From Chlorobiota bacterium (GTDB lineage Bacteria > Bacteroidota > Bacteroidia > Bacteroidales > JAADGE01), in contig JAADEE010000049.1 in assembly GCA_013153575.1 (NCBI GenBank), positions 1-10,577 on the forward strand: a stretch of DNA of 10,577 nt, read 5' to 3'. Below, piece by piece: positions 1 to 6,995 of this stretch. Within the stretch, counting starts at the first letter, position 1; each line of letters begins with the position of its first letter. The notes below the pieces were generated by a model. It did not search any database, was not told the DNA's origin, and worked only from the letters and a program-made list of their open reading frames with translations. The translations under genes were made by a program, and so were the position numbers.

Positions 1-63
1 TATTTTTACTCAATAGTTACCAACGGCAAAATTATTGAAACTAAAAAGTTAATTATTAAATAA
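1..63 (+). CDS. C-terminal end of a probable type IX secretion cargo protein (partial)
   Basis: Frame 1 is open from the window edge to a TAA at 61-63 and encodes 20 residues. They begin YFYSIVTNGK and end with the lysine-rich KKLIIK. This is how Bacteroidota type A C-terminal sorting domains (Por secretion tail) typically finish: an aromatic strand (GxYFYxI), an N-G turn, then a final strand ending K-L-x-I/V-K just before the stop. Such a tail would send the protein through the type IX secretion system, with removal of the tail at the surface. The other two forward frames hit stops within 36 bases. Only 6 nt separate this stop from the next ATG, so the two genes are probably co-transcribed. 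The body of the protein lies outside the window and its function is unknown. With 20 residues the call rests on pattern, not on a full domain. Confidence 0.6.
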   Translation, partial: YFYSIVTNGKIIETKKLIIK

Positions 64-69
64 AAGCAC

Positions 70-588
70 ATGAAAAAAATATTATTCTTATTAATTATAA
101 ACACTATTATTTTTAATGTTTTATTTTCACAAGAAAATAATAACAAACTACCGTCTGTTGATATAAAAACTCTAACAGGCGAAACTTTTAACACATCAAA
201 CATTTCAAATGATGGTCCTATTTTTATAAGCTTTTGGGCAACATGGTGTAAACCTTGCATTAAAGAATTAATTGCAATTAATGAAAACTATGCTGATTGG
301 CAAGAAGAAACAGGACTTAAAGTTTATGCAATTTCAATTGACGACACAAAAAGCATGAGCAGAGTTGCTCCATTTGTAAATGGACGAGCTTGGGAGTTTG
401 ACGTTCTTTTAGATACTAACAGTGACTTTAAAAGAGCAATGAATGTAAACAATGTTCCTCATTCTTTTATTCTTGATAAAACAGGAAAAGTTGTTTGGCA
501 ACATACATCATATTCTCCCGGTGACGAAGATGAAATATATGAAATTATAAAAAAAGTTTCTGCCGGAGAAAATTTCAACCATAATTAA
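70..588 (+). CDS. TlpA-like periplasmic thioredoxin-family protein
   Basis: This 172-residue protein is a secreted thiol-disulfide oxidoreductase of the TlpA/ResA/AhpC-TSA type. Residues 1-20 form a signal peptide (MKK, hydrophobic core, ending LFSQ) with no lipobox cysteine, so it should be a soluble periplasmic or secreted protein. The redox motif is W-C-K-P-C in the context FWATWCKPC, with Cys60 and Cys63. The expected cis-proline follows as V-P at residues 129-130, and then a strand-turn-strand (FILDKTGKVVW). The length is that of a single thioredoxin domain with no N-terminal extension. It follows a probable type IX cargo gene by 6 nt and precedes a DUF6029 barrel and an Omp28-related lipoprotein, both with close cysteine pairs. 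Its partner is therefore plausibly an envelope protein, but the substrate and whether it reduces or oxidises cannot be read from sequence. The ATG at 70 is the only start that keeps the signal peptide. Confidence 0.92.
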   Translation: MKKILFLLIINTIIFNVLFSQENNNKLPSVDIKTLTGETFNTSNISNDGPIFISFWATWCKPCIKELIAINENYADWQEETGLKVYAISIDDTKSMSRVAPFVNGRAWEFDVLLDTNSDFKRAMNVNNVPHSFILDKTGKVVWQHTSYSPGDEDEIYEIIKKVSAGENFNHN

Positions 589-597
589 CACCAATTT

Positions 598-621
598 AAG
601 CCGGGAAATCCGGCTTTTTTT
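598..621 (+). terminator. Intrinsic terminator after the TlpA-like gene
   Basis: A perfect 7-bp stem, AAGCCGG (598-604) with CCGGCTT (610-616), encloses a 5-nt GAAAT loop and runs into seven T (615-621). It begins 9 nt after the TlpA-like stop and ends 14 nt before the next ATG. The GC-rich stem stands out in this AT-rich DNA. It should end or attenuate transcription from upstream. Confidence 0.88.
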
Positions 622-635
622 AATAATTCAAAATT

Positions 636-2315
636 ATGAAAAAACAAATAATCATAATTATACTTTCTTTTTTACCAATTTTATTGTTTAGCCAAGAAAA
701 AGATTATGGTCAAATTCATGGAAACTTTGAAACCGTAATACAAACCTATCAAGTTGATACAATAATAGGAATTGACAGTGCAGGTGTACCAAATGAGAAA
801 GTTCTTTCAAATTCATACCTAAACTTAACATACACAAAAGGTAAATTTTCAGCAGGAATTAGGTACGAAGCATATTTAAATACCCTCGAAGGTTACGATA
901 AAAGATACGACGGACACGGTATAGCAAACAGATATGCAACATACACATCTAACGAATTAGAAATAACAGTTGGCAATTTCTACGAACAATTTGGAAATGG
1001 TTTAATTTTAAGAACCTACGAAGATAAAACATTAGGAATTGATAACTCTCTTGATGGAATTAAACTTAAATATAAACCAACAAAAGGAATAAAGCTAACA
1101 GGTATAATAGGCAAACAACGACTATATTGGGACTATGGAGATGGTATTGTTCGAGGATTAGATGGTGAAATATCTTTCAATGAAACATTCAAAAAATTTG
1201 CAAACAGCAAAACACATTTTTTAATCGGAGGAAGTTTTGTAAGTAAATATCAAAAAAATCAAGACCCAAAATATAATTACCCTGAAAACGTAGGGGCTTT
1301 TGCCGGAAGATTAAACATTTCAAGAGGCAATTTTATTTTTTCTTCCGAATACGCATATAAAACTAACGACCCATCTTCCGACAACGCAACCTTATACAAT
1401 TATCCTATTTTCAAAGACGGAAATGCACTATTCATAAATGCATCATGGTCTAAAAAAGGTATTGGTTTCTTGTTTACAGCATTAAGGTTAGATAACATGA
1501 GTTTCAGGTCTGACCGAAGTGCCTCAATAAACGACCTAAATATTAATTATTTACCGGCAATTACCAAAACACATACCTACGCATTTCCGGCAATGTACCC
1601 ATTTTCAACACAAGCTCTCGGACAAATAGGTTTTAATTCTGAGTTTTTTTACACTTTTAAAAGAAATTCACTTTTGGGTGGTAAATATGGAACTACGCTA
1701 AATATAAATTTCTCACAAATTAATTCAATTAAAACAGAAAGAATTCCTTATAATGAAAATAATATTTATGAACATTACGAAGGATATACAACTGATGTTT
1801 TTGCAATTGGCGACGAACTTTACTTTAAAGATTTCAATATTGAACTACAAAAGAAACTTAACAAAAAAGTAAAATTTTCTTTAATGTATATGTATGAAGA
1901 TTACAACAAAATGGTTATTCAAGGAAAAGACAGTACTTTAAGTGTAAACATTGGAGTTCTTGATTTTACATATAAATTTTCATCAAAAAATGCAATTAGA
2001 GTTGAAACTCAAATGCTATCAATAAGCAAAAATAATCAAGGAGAAAAAAACGATTATGGCGATTGGTATTCCGGAATGCTCGAATATACATATTCACCTA
2101 ACTGGTTTTTAGCAATTTCAGACCAGTATAACACAGGAAATACACAACATAACAATGCACATTATTATAACTTTATTGCAGGTTTCAAAAAAGCCTCAAC
2201 AAGAATACAAATAGGATACGGAAGACAAAGAGAGGGTATTATTTGTGTTGGTGGAGTTTGCAGAAACGTACCTGCTGCAAGTGGATTTAACTTTACTTTA
2301 ACAAGTTCATTCTAA
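636..2315 (+). CDS. DUF6029-family outer-membrane beta-barrel protein
   Basis: This 559-residue protein has a signal peptide (residues 1-19, MKKQIIIIILSFLPILLFS, before Gln20). The rest is dominated by alternating aromatic and polar strands with N/D/G turns, and it ends in Phe (FTLTSSF), as outer-membrane barrels do. The segment FYEQFGNGLILRTYEDK followed by LGIDNSLDGIK matches what I recall of the Bacteroidota DUF6029 family, whose function is unknown. The only cysteines are Cys537 and Cys542, in the motif CVGGVC near the C-terminus, followed by RNVPAASGF. A disulfide or redox-active pair there would fit the TlpA-like gene upstream and the CxxC lipoprotein downstream. A terminator ends 14 nt before the start, so expression needs readthrough or a promoter inside the preceding gene; I found no clear -7 element in the short gap. 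The 11-nt gap to the next gene indicates co-transcription. Confidence 0.88.
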   Translation: MKKQIIIIILSFLPILLFSQEKDYGQIHGNFETVIQTYQVDTIIGIDSAGVPNEKVLSNSYLNLTYTKGKFSAGIRYEAYLNTLEGYDKRYDGHGIANRYATYTSNELEITVGNFYEQFGNGLILRTYEDKTLGIDNSLDGIKLKYKPTKGIKLTGIIGKQRLYWDYGDGIVRGLDGEISFNETFKKFANSKTHFLIGGSFVSKYQKNQDPKYNYPENVGAFAGRLNISRGNFIFSSEYAYKTNDPSSDNATLYNYPIFKDGNALFINASWSKKGIGFLFTALRLDNMSFRSDRSASINDLNINYLPAITKTHTYAFPAMYPFSTQALGQIGFNSEFFYTFKRNSLLGGKYGTTLNINFSQINSIKTERIPYNENNIYEHYEGYTTDVFAIGDELYFKDFNIELQKKLNKKVKFSLMYMYEDYNKMVIQGKDSTLSVNIGVLDFTYKFSSKNAIRVETQMLSISKNNQGEKNDYGDWYSGMLEYTYSPNWFLAISDQYNTGNTQHNNAHYYNFIAGFKKASTRIQIGYGRQREGIICVGGVCRNVPAASGFNFTLTSSF

Positions 2316-2326
2316 TTTTAAAAATA

Positions 2327-3157
2327 ATGAAAATGAAATTTATTAAAATACTATCAATTTTATTCATAACTCTATTTTTTTCTTGCGATAAAATTGATAT
2401 TCCATTAAAAGAGCAAACAAATACTTGCGGAATAGATACAATTCCTATTAGAAAAATTTTAATTGAAGATTTTACAGGTCATAAATGCACAAACTGCCCT
2501 GATGCATCGGAAATTCTTCAAGAAATAAAAAACAACTATTGCGACCACATTGTTCCTATTGCCATTCATGTAAGTAGCTTTGCAGCACCAAGTTCCGAAC
2601 CTTTTACAAATGATTACAGAACTGATGCAGGAAATGAATTAGATGATTATTATGAAGTTTCAAACGAAGGTTTACCAAACGGTTTAGTAAATAGAAAAAA
2701 ATACAACAATAACTTTGTAATTGGAAAAGACAATTGGGAAACTGCAACAAACCTATTATTTTCAATACCACCGGAAGTTTACATAAGTATTGAAAGTTCA
2801 TATAATGATGACACAAAAGAAATTACTGCAACTTTAACATCAAAATTTTTGTTCGATGTTGATTATGCAACAAATATAGGATTATACGTTACAGAAGATA
2901 GCATTGTTAGTGCCCAGCTATCACACACAGGCATTATTTATGATTATACCCACAGGCATATGTTAAGAAAAGCAATAACTCCAACTTTTGGAGAAAGTTT
3001 ATTGCCATCAGCTTTTATTAACGATGAAGTAACAAAAACATATAAATTCTTTGCAGATGAAACTTGGGATATAAAACATATCGAATTAGTTGCATTCGTA
3101 AGCAATTCTGCAACAAATGAAATTATTCAAGCAGAAGTTGAGCATCTTAATTATTAA
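2327..3157 (+). CDS. Omp28-related lipoprotein with a CxxC motif
   Basis: This 276-residue protein has a lipoprotein signal peptide ending in L-F-F-S-C, so Cys20 should be lipidated and the protein anchored to a membrane. From residue 42 the pattern is strand, then EDFTGHKCTNCP, helix (DASEILQEIK) and a second strand (HIVPIAIHV). This is the Omp28-related signature and resembles the start of a thioredoxin fold, with Cys54 and Cys57 at the redox position. Further cysteines are Cys34 and Cys72. The C-terminal half (from about residue 150) is beta-rich and lacks an obvious motif. Omp28 was first described as an outer-membrane protein of Porphyromonas gingivalis; its biochemical role is not settled. 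The gene lies 11 nt after the DUF6029 barrel and probably forms one transcription unit with it. An in-frame ATG at 2333 is an equally possible start and leaves the lipobox intact. No type IX tail is visible at the C-terminus. Confidence 0.88.
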   Translation: MKMKFIKILSILFITLFFSCDKIDIPLKEQTNTCGIDTIPIRKILIEDFTGHKCTNCPDASEILQEIKNNYCDHIVPIAIHVSSFAAPSSEPFTNDYRTDAGNELDDYYEVSNEGLPNGLVNRKKYNNNFVIGKDNWETATNLLFSIPPEVYISIESSYNDDTKEITATLTSKFLFDVDYATNIGLYVTEDSIVSAQLSHTGIIYDYTHRHMLRKAITPTFGESLLPSAFINDEVTKTYKFFADETWDIKHIELVAFVSNSATNEIIQAEVEHLNY

Positions 3158-3217
3158 TTTTAAAGTTACCAAAAAACAAATTTTATACGTTAAAATATTC
3201 ATTACAAAATTATTTAC

Positions 3218-3225
3218 TAACTTTG
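3218..3225 (+). promoter_or_regulatory. Bacteroidota -7 promoter element for the cvpA-like gene
   Basis: TAACTTTG matches the Bacteroidota -7 consensus TAnnTTTG and lies 19 nt before the ATG at 3245. No convincing TTG-type -33 element is seen about 20 nt upstream. The preceding gene ends at 3157, so a new transcript here is reasonable. Confidence 0.55.
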
Positions 3226-3244
3226 TTTTTAAAATAATAAGAAT

Positions 3245-3757
3245 ATGGATGTAGAAATTAATGCAGCAATAAGTTTTATAGATGTTTTTATTGTTATTGT
3301 TTTAATTTGGGCAATATACAAAGGCTTTAAAAGAGGACCTATTGTTCATGCTCTTTCATTACTTGTTGTTGTTTTAGGAATTGCAATCTTTGGAACTGTT
3401 TCTGTAAGCATTGCAGATAAAATAAACCAAAGTTTAACAAGCTCTATTGACACACTTCACTATTTCATTTTTGCAATACTTTTTATTGCGGCAGTTTGGC
3501 TTTCAAATTTCATTTCTGACAAAACAGAAATAAACCTTGGCACAAAACCCAAAGGAATTGTAAATATTATTTTAGGAATTTTAACAAGCACTCTAAAATA
3601 CTTATACCTTTTAAGCATTTTTTTATTATACTTTTCTTTAATAGATAACTCATACAATATTGTTGGTTCGGTTGAAAAAAGAAGGTCTAAATTATACAAA
3701 ACCGTTAAAAATATTGCACCTGCAACTATAAAAACCATTAGTTTCCTTAATGATTAA
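3245..3757 (+). CDS. CvpA-family inner-membrane protein
   Basis: This 170-residue integral membrane protein has four predicted transmembrane segments, at about residues 9-26, 33-56, 70-90 and 104-133. After the first segment comes the motif YKGFKRG (residues 25-31), typical of CvpA proteins, where a Gly-rich, positively charged turn follows the first helix. The short tail after residue 140 is lysine/arginine-rich and probably cytoplasmic. CvpA was named for its role in colicin V production in Escherichia coli; in most bacteria, including Bacteroidota, the general role is unclear, with links to envelope integrity. The gene has its own -7 element and is separated from gcvP by 141 nt that contain another promoter, so it is probably transcribed alone. 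The family call rests on topology, size and the loop motif. Confidence 0.82.
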   Translation: MDVEINAAISFIDVFIVIVLIWAIYKGFKRGPIVHALSLLVVVLGIAIFGTVSVSIADKINQSLTSSIDTLHYFIFAILFIAAVWLSNFISDKTEINLGTKPKGIVNIILGILTSTLKYLYLLSIFLLYFSLIDNSYNIVGSVEKRRSKLYKTVKNIAPATIKTISFLND

Positions 3758-3803
3758 AAGCTCATCTTAAAGTTCATGTTGTAGAATTATTTTTTTTGTT
3801 GAC

Positions 3804-3887
3804 AAATATCAGTAAAAACAAATTTGAAATTACTAACTTTGGTTGCTTTTTAGAAGCATAAAATTGTTTAGTACATAACTGATATTT
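3804..3887. repeat. Inverted repeat bracketing the gcvP promoter
   Basis: AAATATCAGT at 3804-3813 is repeated as its exact reverse complement ACTGATATTT at 3878-3887. The arms are 64 nt apart and flank the -7 element at 3834-3841. The left arm sits where a -33 region or activator site would be; the right arm lies in the 5' leader, 11 nt before the gcvP ATG. The arms could bind a regulator or close a DNA loop. A chance match is possible in AT-rich DNA. Confidence 0.35.
3834..3841 (+). promoter_or_regulatory. Bacteroidota -7 promoter element for gcvP
   Basis: TAACTTTG fits TAnnTTTG and would start transcription near 3846, giving a leader of about 50 nt. No TTG lies at the usual -33 distance. 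A small hairpin, TGCTT (3844-3848) and AAGCA (3854-3858), sits at the predicted 5' end of the transcript. Confidence 0.55.
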
Positions 3888-3898
3888 AAAACAATAAC

Positions 3899-6766
3899 AT
3901 GCAAACAGAAAAATTCTTCAATCGTCATATTGGTTCGCAAGAAAATGATGTAACCAAAATGTTATCAATAATCGGTCTTAATTCTGTTGATGAACTAATT
4001 GACAAAGTTGTCCCAAATTCAATTCTTCTTAAAAAGAAGTTAAAATTAGATAAACCGATGAGCGAATATGAATATCAAAAATATTTCGCAAAAATAATTT
4101 CAAAAAATAAAATATATAAAACTTACATTGGAACAGGATATTACAACACAATAAGTCCTTCTGTAATTATACGAAACATACTTGAAAATCCGGCTTGGTA
4201 CACATCTTACACGCCATATCAAGCAGAAATTTCGCAAGGCAGGTTAGAAGCTCTTCTTAACTTTCAAACAGTTATTACAGAACTTACAGGATGCGAAATT
4301 GCAAACTCATCACTTCTTGACGAAGCAACAGCAGCATCAGAGGCAATGATAATGATGTTTAATTCAAGAAAAAGAAGTGCCATAAAAGAAGGTGTTAATG
4401 TTCTTTTTGTTGATGAGAATATTTTCCCTCAAACAATGGATGTTATTCTTGGAAAGGCTGAACCTCTTGGAATTAAAGTTGAAACAGGCAGTTTTAAAAC
4501 ATTTAATTTGCATGAAAAAGTATTTGGTGCAATATTGCAATATCCTGCAAATGACGGAAAAATTTGTGATTATTTAGACTTCACAAATAACGCTCATGAA
4601 AAAGGTATTTTAGTTGGTGTTGCTGCTGATATTTTAAGTTTAGCAATTCTCACACCACCTGCCGAATGGGGTGCAGATATTGTTTTCGGCTCAACTCAAA
4701 GATTTGGCATTCCTATGGGCTACGGAGGTCCTCATGCAGCATATTTTGCAACAAGAGAAAGTTTTAAAAGAAAAATTCCGGGCAGAATAATTGGTGTTTC
4801 AAAAGATGTTCATGGCAACAGAGCATTAAGAATGGCTTTGCAAACTCGTGAGCAACACATAAAACGCGAAAAAGCAACATCTAACATTTGCACAGCACAA
4901 GCCTTACTTGCAACAATGGCAGGTATGTATGCCGTGTATCATGGTAAAGATGGTTTAATTGATATTGCAACAAATATACATGCAAAAGCAAATCTTCTAA
5001 GTAAAAATCTTACTAAAATTGGTTATAAACAAGAAAATAAAAATTTCTTTGATACTTTAAAAATTGAACTTCCAAAATCAGTTTCAATTAAAGAGTTCAA
5101 AAAAATAGCATTAAGGAAAAAAATAAATTTCAGATATTTTAACGATAATAAAGTTGGAATAAGCATAAACGAAACAACTTCAATTGCAGATTTAAATGTT
5201 ATCCTTCGAGTATTCTCATTAGCATTAGGACAAGATGCTGAAAGAATAACAAAGTTTGAAACATCTTTAAATTTTGATGATAAATTTGTAAGAAAAACAA
5301 GTTTTTTAGAGCAAGATGTTTTCAAAAATTATCATTCGGAAACTGAAATGATGCGTTACATAAAAATGCTTGAACGCAAAGACATGTCATTAACACACTC
5401 AATGATTTCTTTGGGCTCTTGCACGATGAAGCTAAACCCTGCAACATTAATGATGCCTTTAAGCAGTTCACAACTTGGAGAAATACATCCATTTGTGCCA
5501 AAATCACAAGCAAAAGGTTATCACCAAATCTTTAAAGAACTTGCAAAAGACTTACTTGAAATTACCGGTTTTGATGATATAACCTTCCAACCAAATTCAG
5601 GAGCATCAGGCGAATATACCGGCTTAATGATAATTCGTGAATATCAAAAAAGCATTAATCAATCACACAGAAATGTTGTTTTAATCCCATCATCAGCTCA
5701 CGGAACAAATCCGGCAAGTGCAGTAATGGCAGGAATGAAAGTTGTAATTGTAAATTGTGATGAAAATGGTAATATTGATGTTGAAGATTTAAAAACAAAA
5801 GCAGAATTACATAAAGAAAACTTATCTGCATTTATGATAACATATCCTTCAACACATGGTGTTTTTGAAACTGATGTTGTAAAGATGTGCGAAATTACAC
5901 ACAAAAACGGTGGGCAAGTTTATATGGACGGAGCAAACATGAATGCTCAAGTTGGAATTACAAATCCTGCAACAATTGGTGCAGATGTTTGTCATCTTAA
6001 CTTACATAAAACCTTTGCAATTCCTCATGGAGGCGGTGGTCCCGGAGTTGGACCTGTTGCAGTTGCAAAACATCTATCTAAATTCTTGCCCGGTAATCCT
6101 ATTGTTAAAACAGGAGGTAAAAATGCAATAAAAGCAATATCTGCAGCACCATGGGGAAGTGCAAGTATTTTAGGAATTACTCATGGTTATTTAAAAATGC
6201 TTGGAGCAGAAGGTCTTTTAAAATCAACACAAACAGCAATTTTAAATGCAAATTATATTGCAGCATCTTTAAAAAACTATTACAAAATTTTATATACAGG
6301 TGTTAATGGTTTTGTTGCACACGAAATGATTTTAGAGTGTAGAAACTTTAAATCAGAAGCAAACATTTCAGAAACAGATATAGCAAAACGCCTTATGGAT
6401 TACGGTTTTCATGCCCCTACCCTTTCTTTTCCTGTTCATGGAACATTAATGGTTGAACCAACAGAAAGCGAATCTAAACATGAAATGGATAAGTTTATTA
6501 ATTCTATGATTTCTATTTATAATGAAATTCAAGATATTAAGGCTGGAAAAATTGATAAAGAAGATAACCCTTTAAAAAATGCACCACATAGTGAACAATC
6601 TTTAATAGCAAATAAATGGGAACATAATTATTCAAGAGAACAAGCGGCTTATCCTTTGGAATACATAAGAGCAAACAAATTTCAAATTCCTGTTGGTAGA
6701 GTTGATGATGCCTTTGGCGATAGAAATTTATTTTGCACTTGTGACCCAATTGAAGATTATAAATAA
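3899..6766 (+). CDS. gcvP: Glycine dehydrogenase (decarboxylating), glycine cleavage P protein
   Basis: GcvP is the PLP enzyme of the glycine cleavage system. It decarboxylates glycine and passes the aminomethyl group to the lipoyl arm of GcvH, in the cytoplasm. The protein has 955 residues, close to the 957 of Escherichia coli, so it is the fused single-chain form rather than split GcvPA/GcvPB. The N-terminal half carries FFNRHIGS (residues 6-13), TPYQAEISQGRLEALLNFQT and TREQHIKREKATSNIC. The C-terminal half carries SLGSCTMKLNP, QPNSGASGEYTGL, SSAHGTNPASA, YPSTHGVFE, MDGANMNAQVG and LHKTFAIPHGGGGPG, where Lys704 should form the Schiff base with PLP. The residue after the lysine-Thr-Phe is Ala where Cys is common in the family. 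No gcvT, gcvH or lpd lies in the window, so the other subunits are encoded elsewhere. It has its own promoter and the next gene is an RNA, so it is probably monocistronic. Confidence 0.98.
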   Translation: MQTEKFFNRHIGSQENDVTKMLSIIGLNSVDELIDKVVPNSILLKKKLKLDKPMSEYEYQKYFAKIISKNKIYKTYIGTGYYNTISPSVIIRNILENPAWYTSYTPYQAEISQGRLEALLNFQTVITELTGCEIANSSLLDEATAASEAMIMMFNSRKRSAIKEGVNVLFVDENIFPQTMDVILGKAEPLGIKVETGSFKTFNLHEKVFGAILQYPANDGKICDYLDFTNNAHEKGILVGVAADILSLAILTPPAEWGADIVFGSTQRFGIPMGYGGPHAAYFATRESFKRKIPGRIIGVSKDVHGNRALRMALQTREQHIKREKATSNICTAQALLATMAGMYAVYHGKDGLIDIATNIHAKANLLSKNLTKIGYKQENKNFFDTLKIELPKSVSIKEFKKIALRKKINFRYFNDNKVGISINETTSIADLNVILRVFSLALGQDAERITKFETSLNFDDKFVRKTSFLEQDVFKNYHSETEMMRYIKMLERKDMSLTHSMISLGSCTMKLNPATLMMPLSSSQLGEIHPFVPKSQAKGYHQIFKELAKDLLEITGFDDITFQPNSGASGEYTGLMIIREYQKSINQSHRNVVLIPSSAHGTNPASAVMAGMKVVIVNCDENGNIDVEDLKTKAELHKENLSAFMITYPSTHGVFETDVVKMCEITHKNGGQVYMDGANMNAQVGITNPATIGADVCHLNLHKTFAIPHGGGGPGVGPVAVAKHLSKFLPGNPIVKTGGKNAIKAISAAPWGSASILGITHGYLKMLGAEGLLKSTQTAILNANYIAASLKNYYKILYTGVNGFVAHEMILECRNFKSEANISETDIAKRLMDYGFHAPTLSFPVHGTLMVEPTESESKHEMDKFINSMISIYNEIQDIKAGKIDKEDNPLKNAPHSEQSLIANKWEHNYSREQAAYPLEYIRANKFQIPVGRVDDAFGDRNLFCTCDPIEDYK

Positions 6767-6783
6767 TTTTTCAAATTGAATTC

Positions 6784-6811
6784 TTGCAAATAAAAAAAGT
6801 TTTTATATTTG
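6784..6811 (+). promoter_or_regulatory. Promoter of the SRP RNA gene
   Basis: A -7 element TATATTTG (6804-6811) is preceded, after 17 nt, by TTG (6784-6786), a candidate -33 element. Transcription would begin four or five bases after the -7 box, at about 6816, which is exactly the first G of the RNA's closing stem. It starts 18 nt after the gcvP stop. Confidence 0.7.
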
Positions 6812-6815
6812 CAGC

Positions 6816-6922
6816 GGGGTAAGTCTCATACGGCTAGCTCCCTCTTAATCCCCCAGGTCTTGACCGAAGCAAGGGTATAGAGGTTGTAGCGGCGCGATAT
6901 GATAAGCTTGCCCCTTTATTTT
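6816..6922 (+). ncRNA. ffs: Signal recognition particle RNA, small bacterial (4.5S) type
   Basis: This stretch is GC-rich against its surroundings, has no open frame and folds into one long hairpin. The closing stem pairs GGGGTAAG (6816-6823) with CTTGCCCC (6907-6914), including one G-U pair. Further stems are TCATA (6826-6830) with TATGA (6898-6902), GCTA (6833-6836) with TAGC (6887-6890), CCTCT (6841-6845) with AGAGG (6879-6883), and CCC with GGG (6873-6875). The apex has the conserved CAGG (6854-6857) facing GAAGCA (6866-6871), the symmetric loop that binds the Ffh M domain. A T-rich tract from 6915 follows the closing stem directly and should act as terminator. The RNA would form SRP with Ffh and target nascent membrane and secreted proteins to FtsY. 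No Alu-domain helices are seen, so it is the short form. The exact 3' end is inferred. The apical loop is not the usual GGAA (see findings). Confidence 0.88.
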
Positions 6923-6965
6923 TTCTATCCTGTTTATTATCATATTTTTATTATATCTTTTTTCT

Positions 6966-6973
6966 TACATTTG
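6966..6973 (+). promoter_or_regulatory. Bacteroidota -7 promoter element for tag
   Basis: TACATTTG fits TAnnTTTG and lies 22 nt before the ATG at 6996, after the SRP RNA terminator. No TTG is present at the -33 position. It could drive the whole four-gene run to 10263. Confidence 0.5.
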
Positions 6974-6995
6974 CATTTGATAATCTTATTTCAAA

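Noticed and set aside
6..260. - strand ORF over the start of the TlpA-like gene
   Set aside because: It is antisense to a clear signal peptide and thioredoxin motif and shows no family features of its own.
3460..3738. - strand ORF over the CvpA-family gene
   Set aside because: Hydrophobic and basic composition mirrors the membrane gene on the other strand; no start context or motif.
3758..3898. Glycine riboswitch upstream of gcvP
   Set aside because: The leader after the -7 box is only about 50 nt, AT-rich, with one 5-bp hairpin. It has no room for, and no motif of, a glycine aptamer.
6816..6922. 6S RNA, tmRNA or a riboswitch for tag
   Set aside because: The length, single hairpin, CAGG/GAAGCA apex and terminator-like end fit SRP RNA. 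There is no tRNA-like part as in tmRNA and no large central bubble as in 6S RNA.
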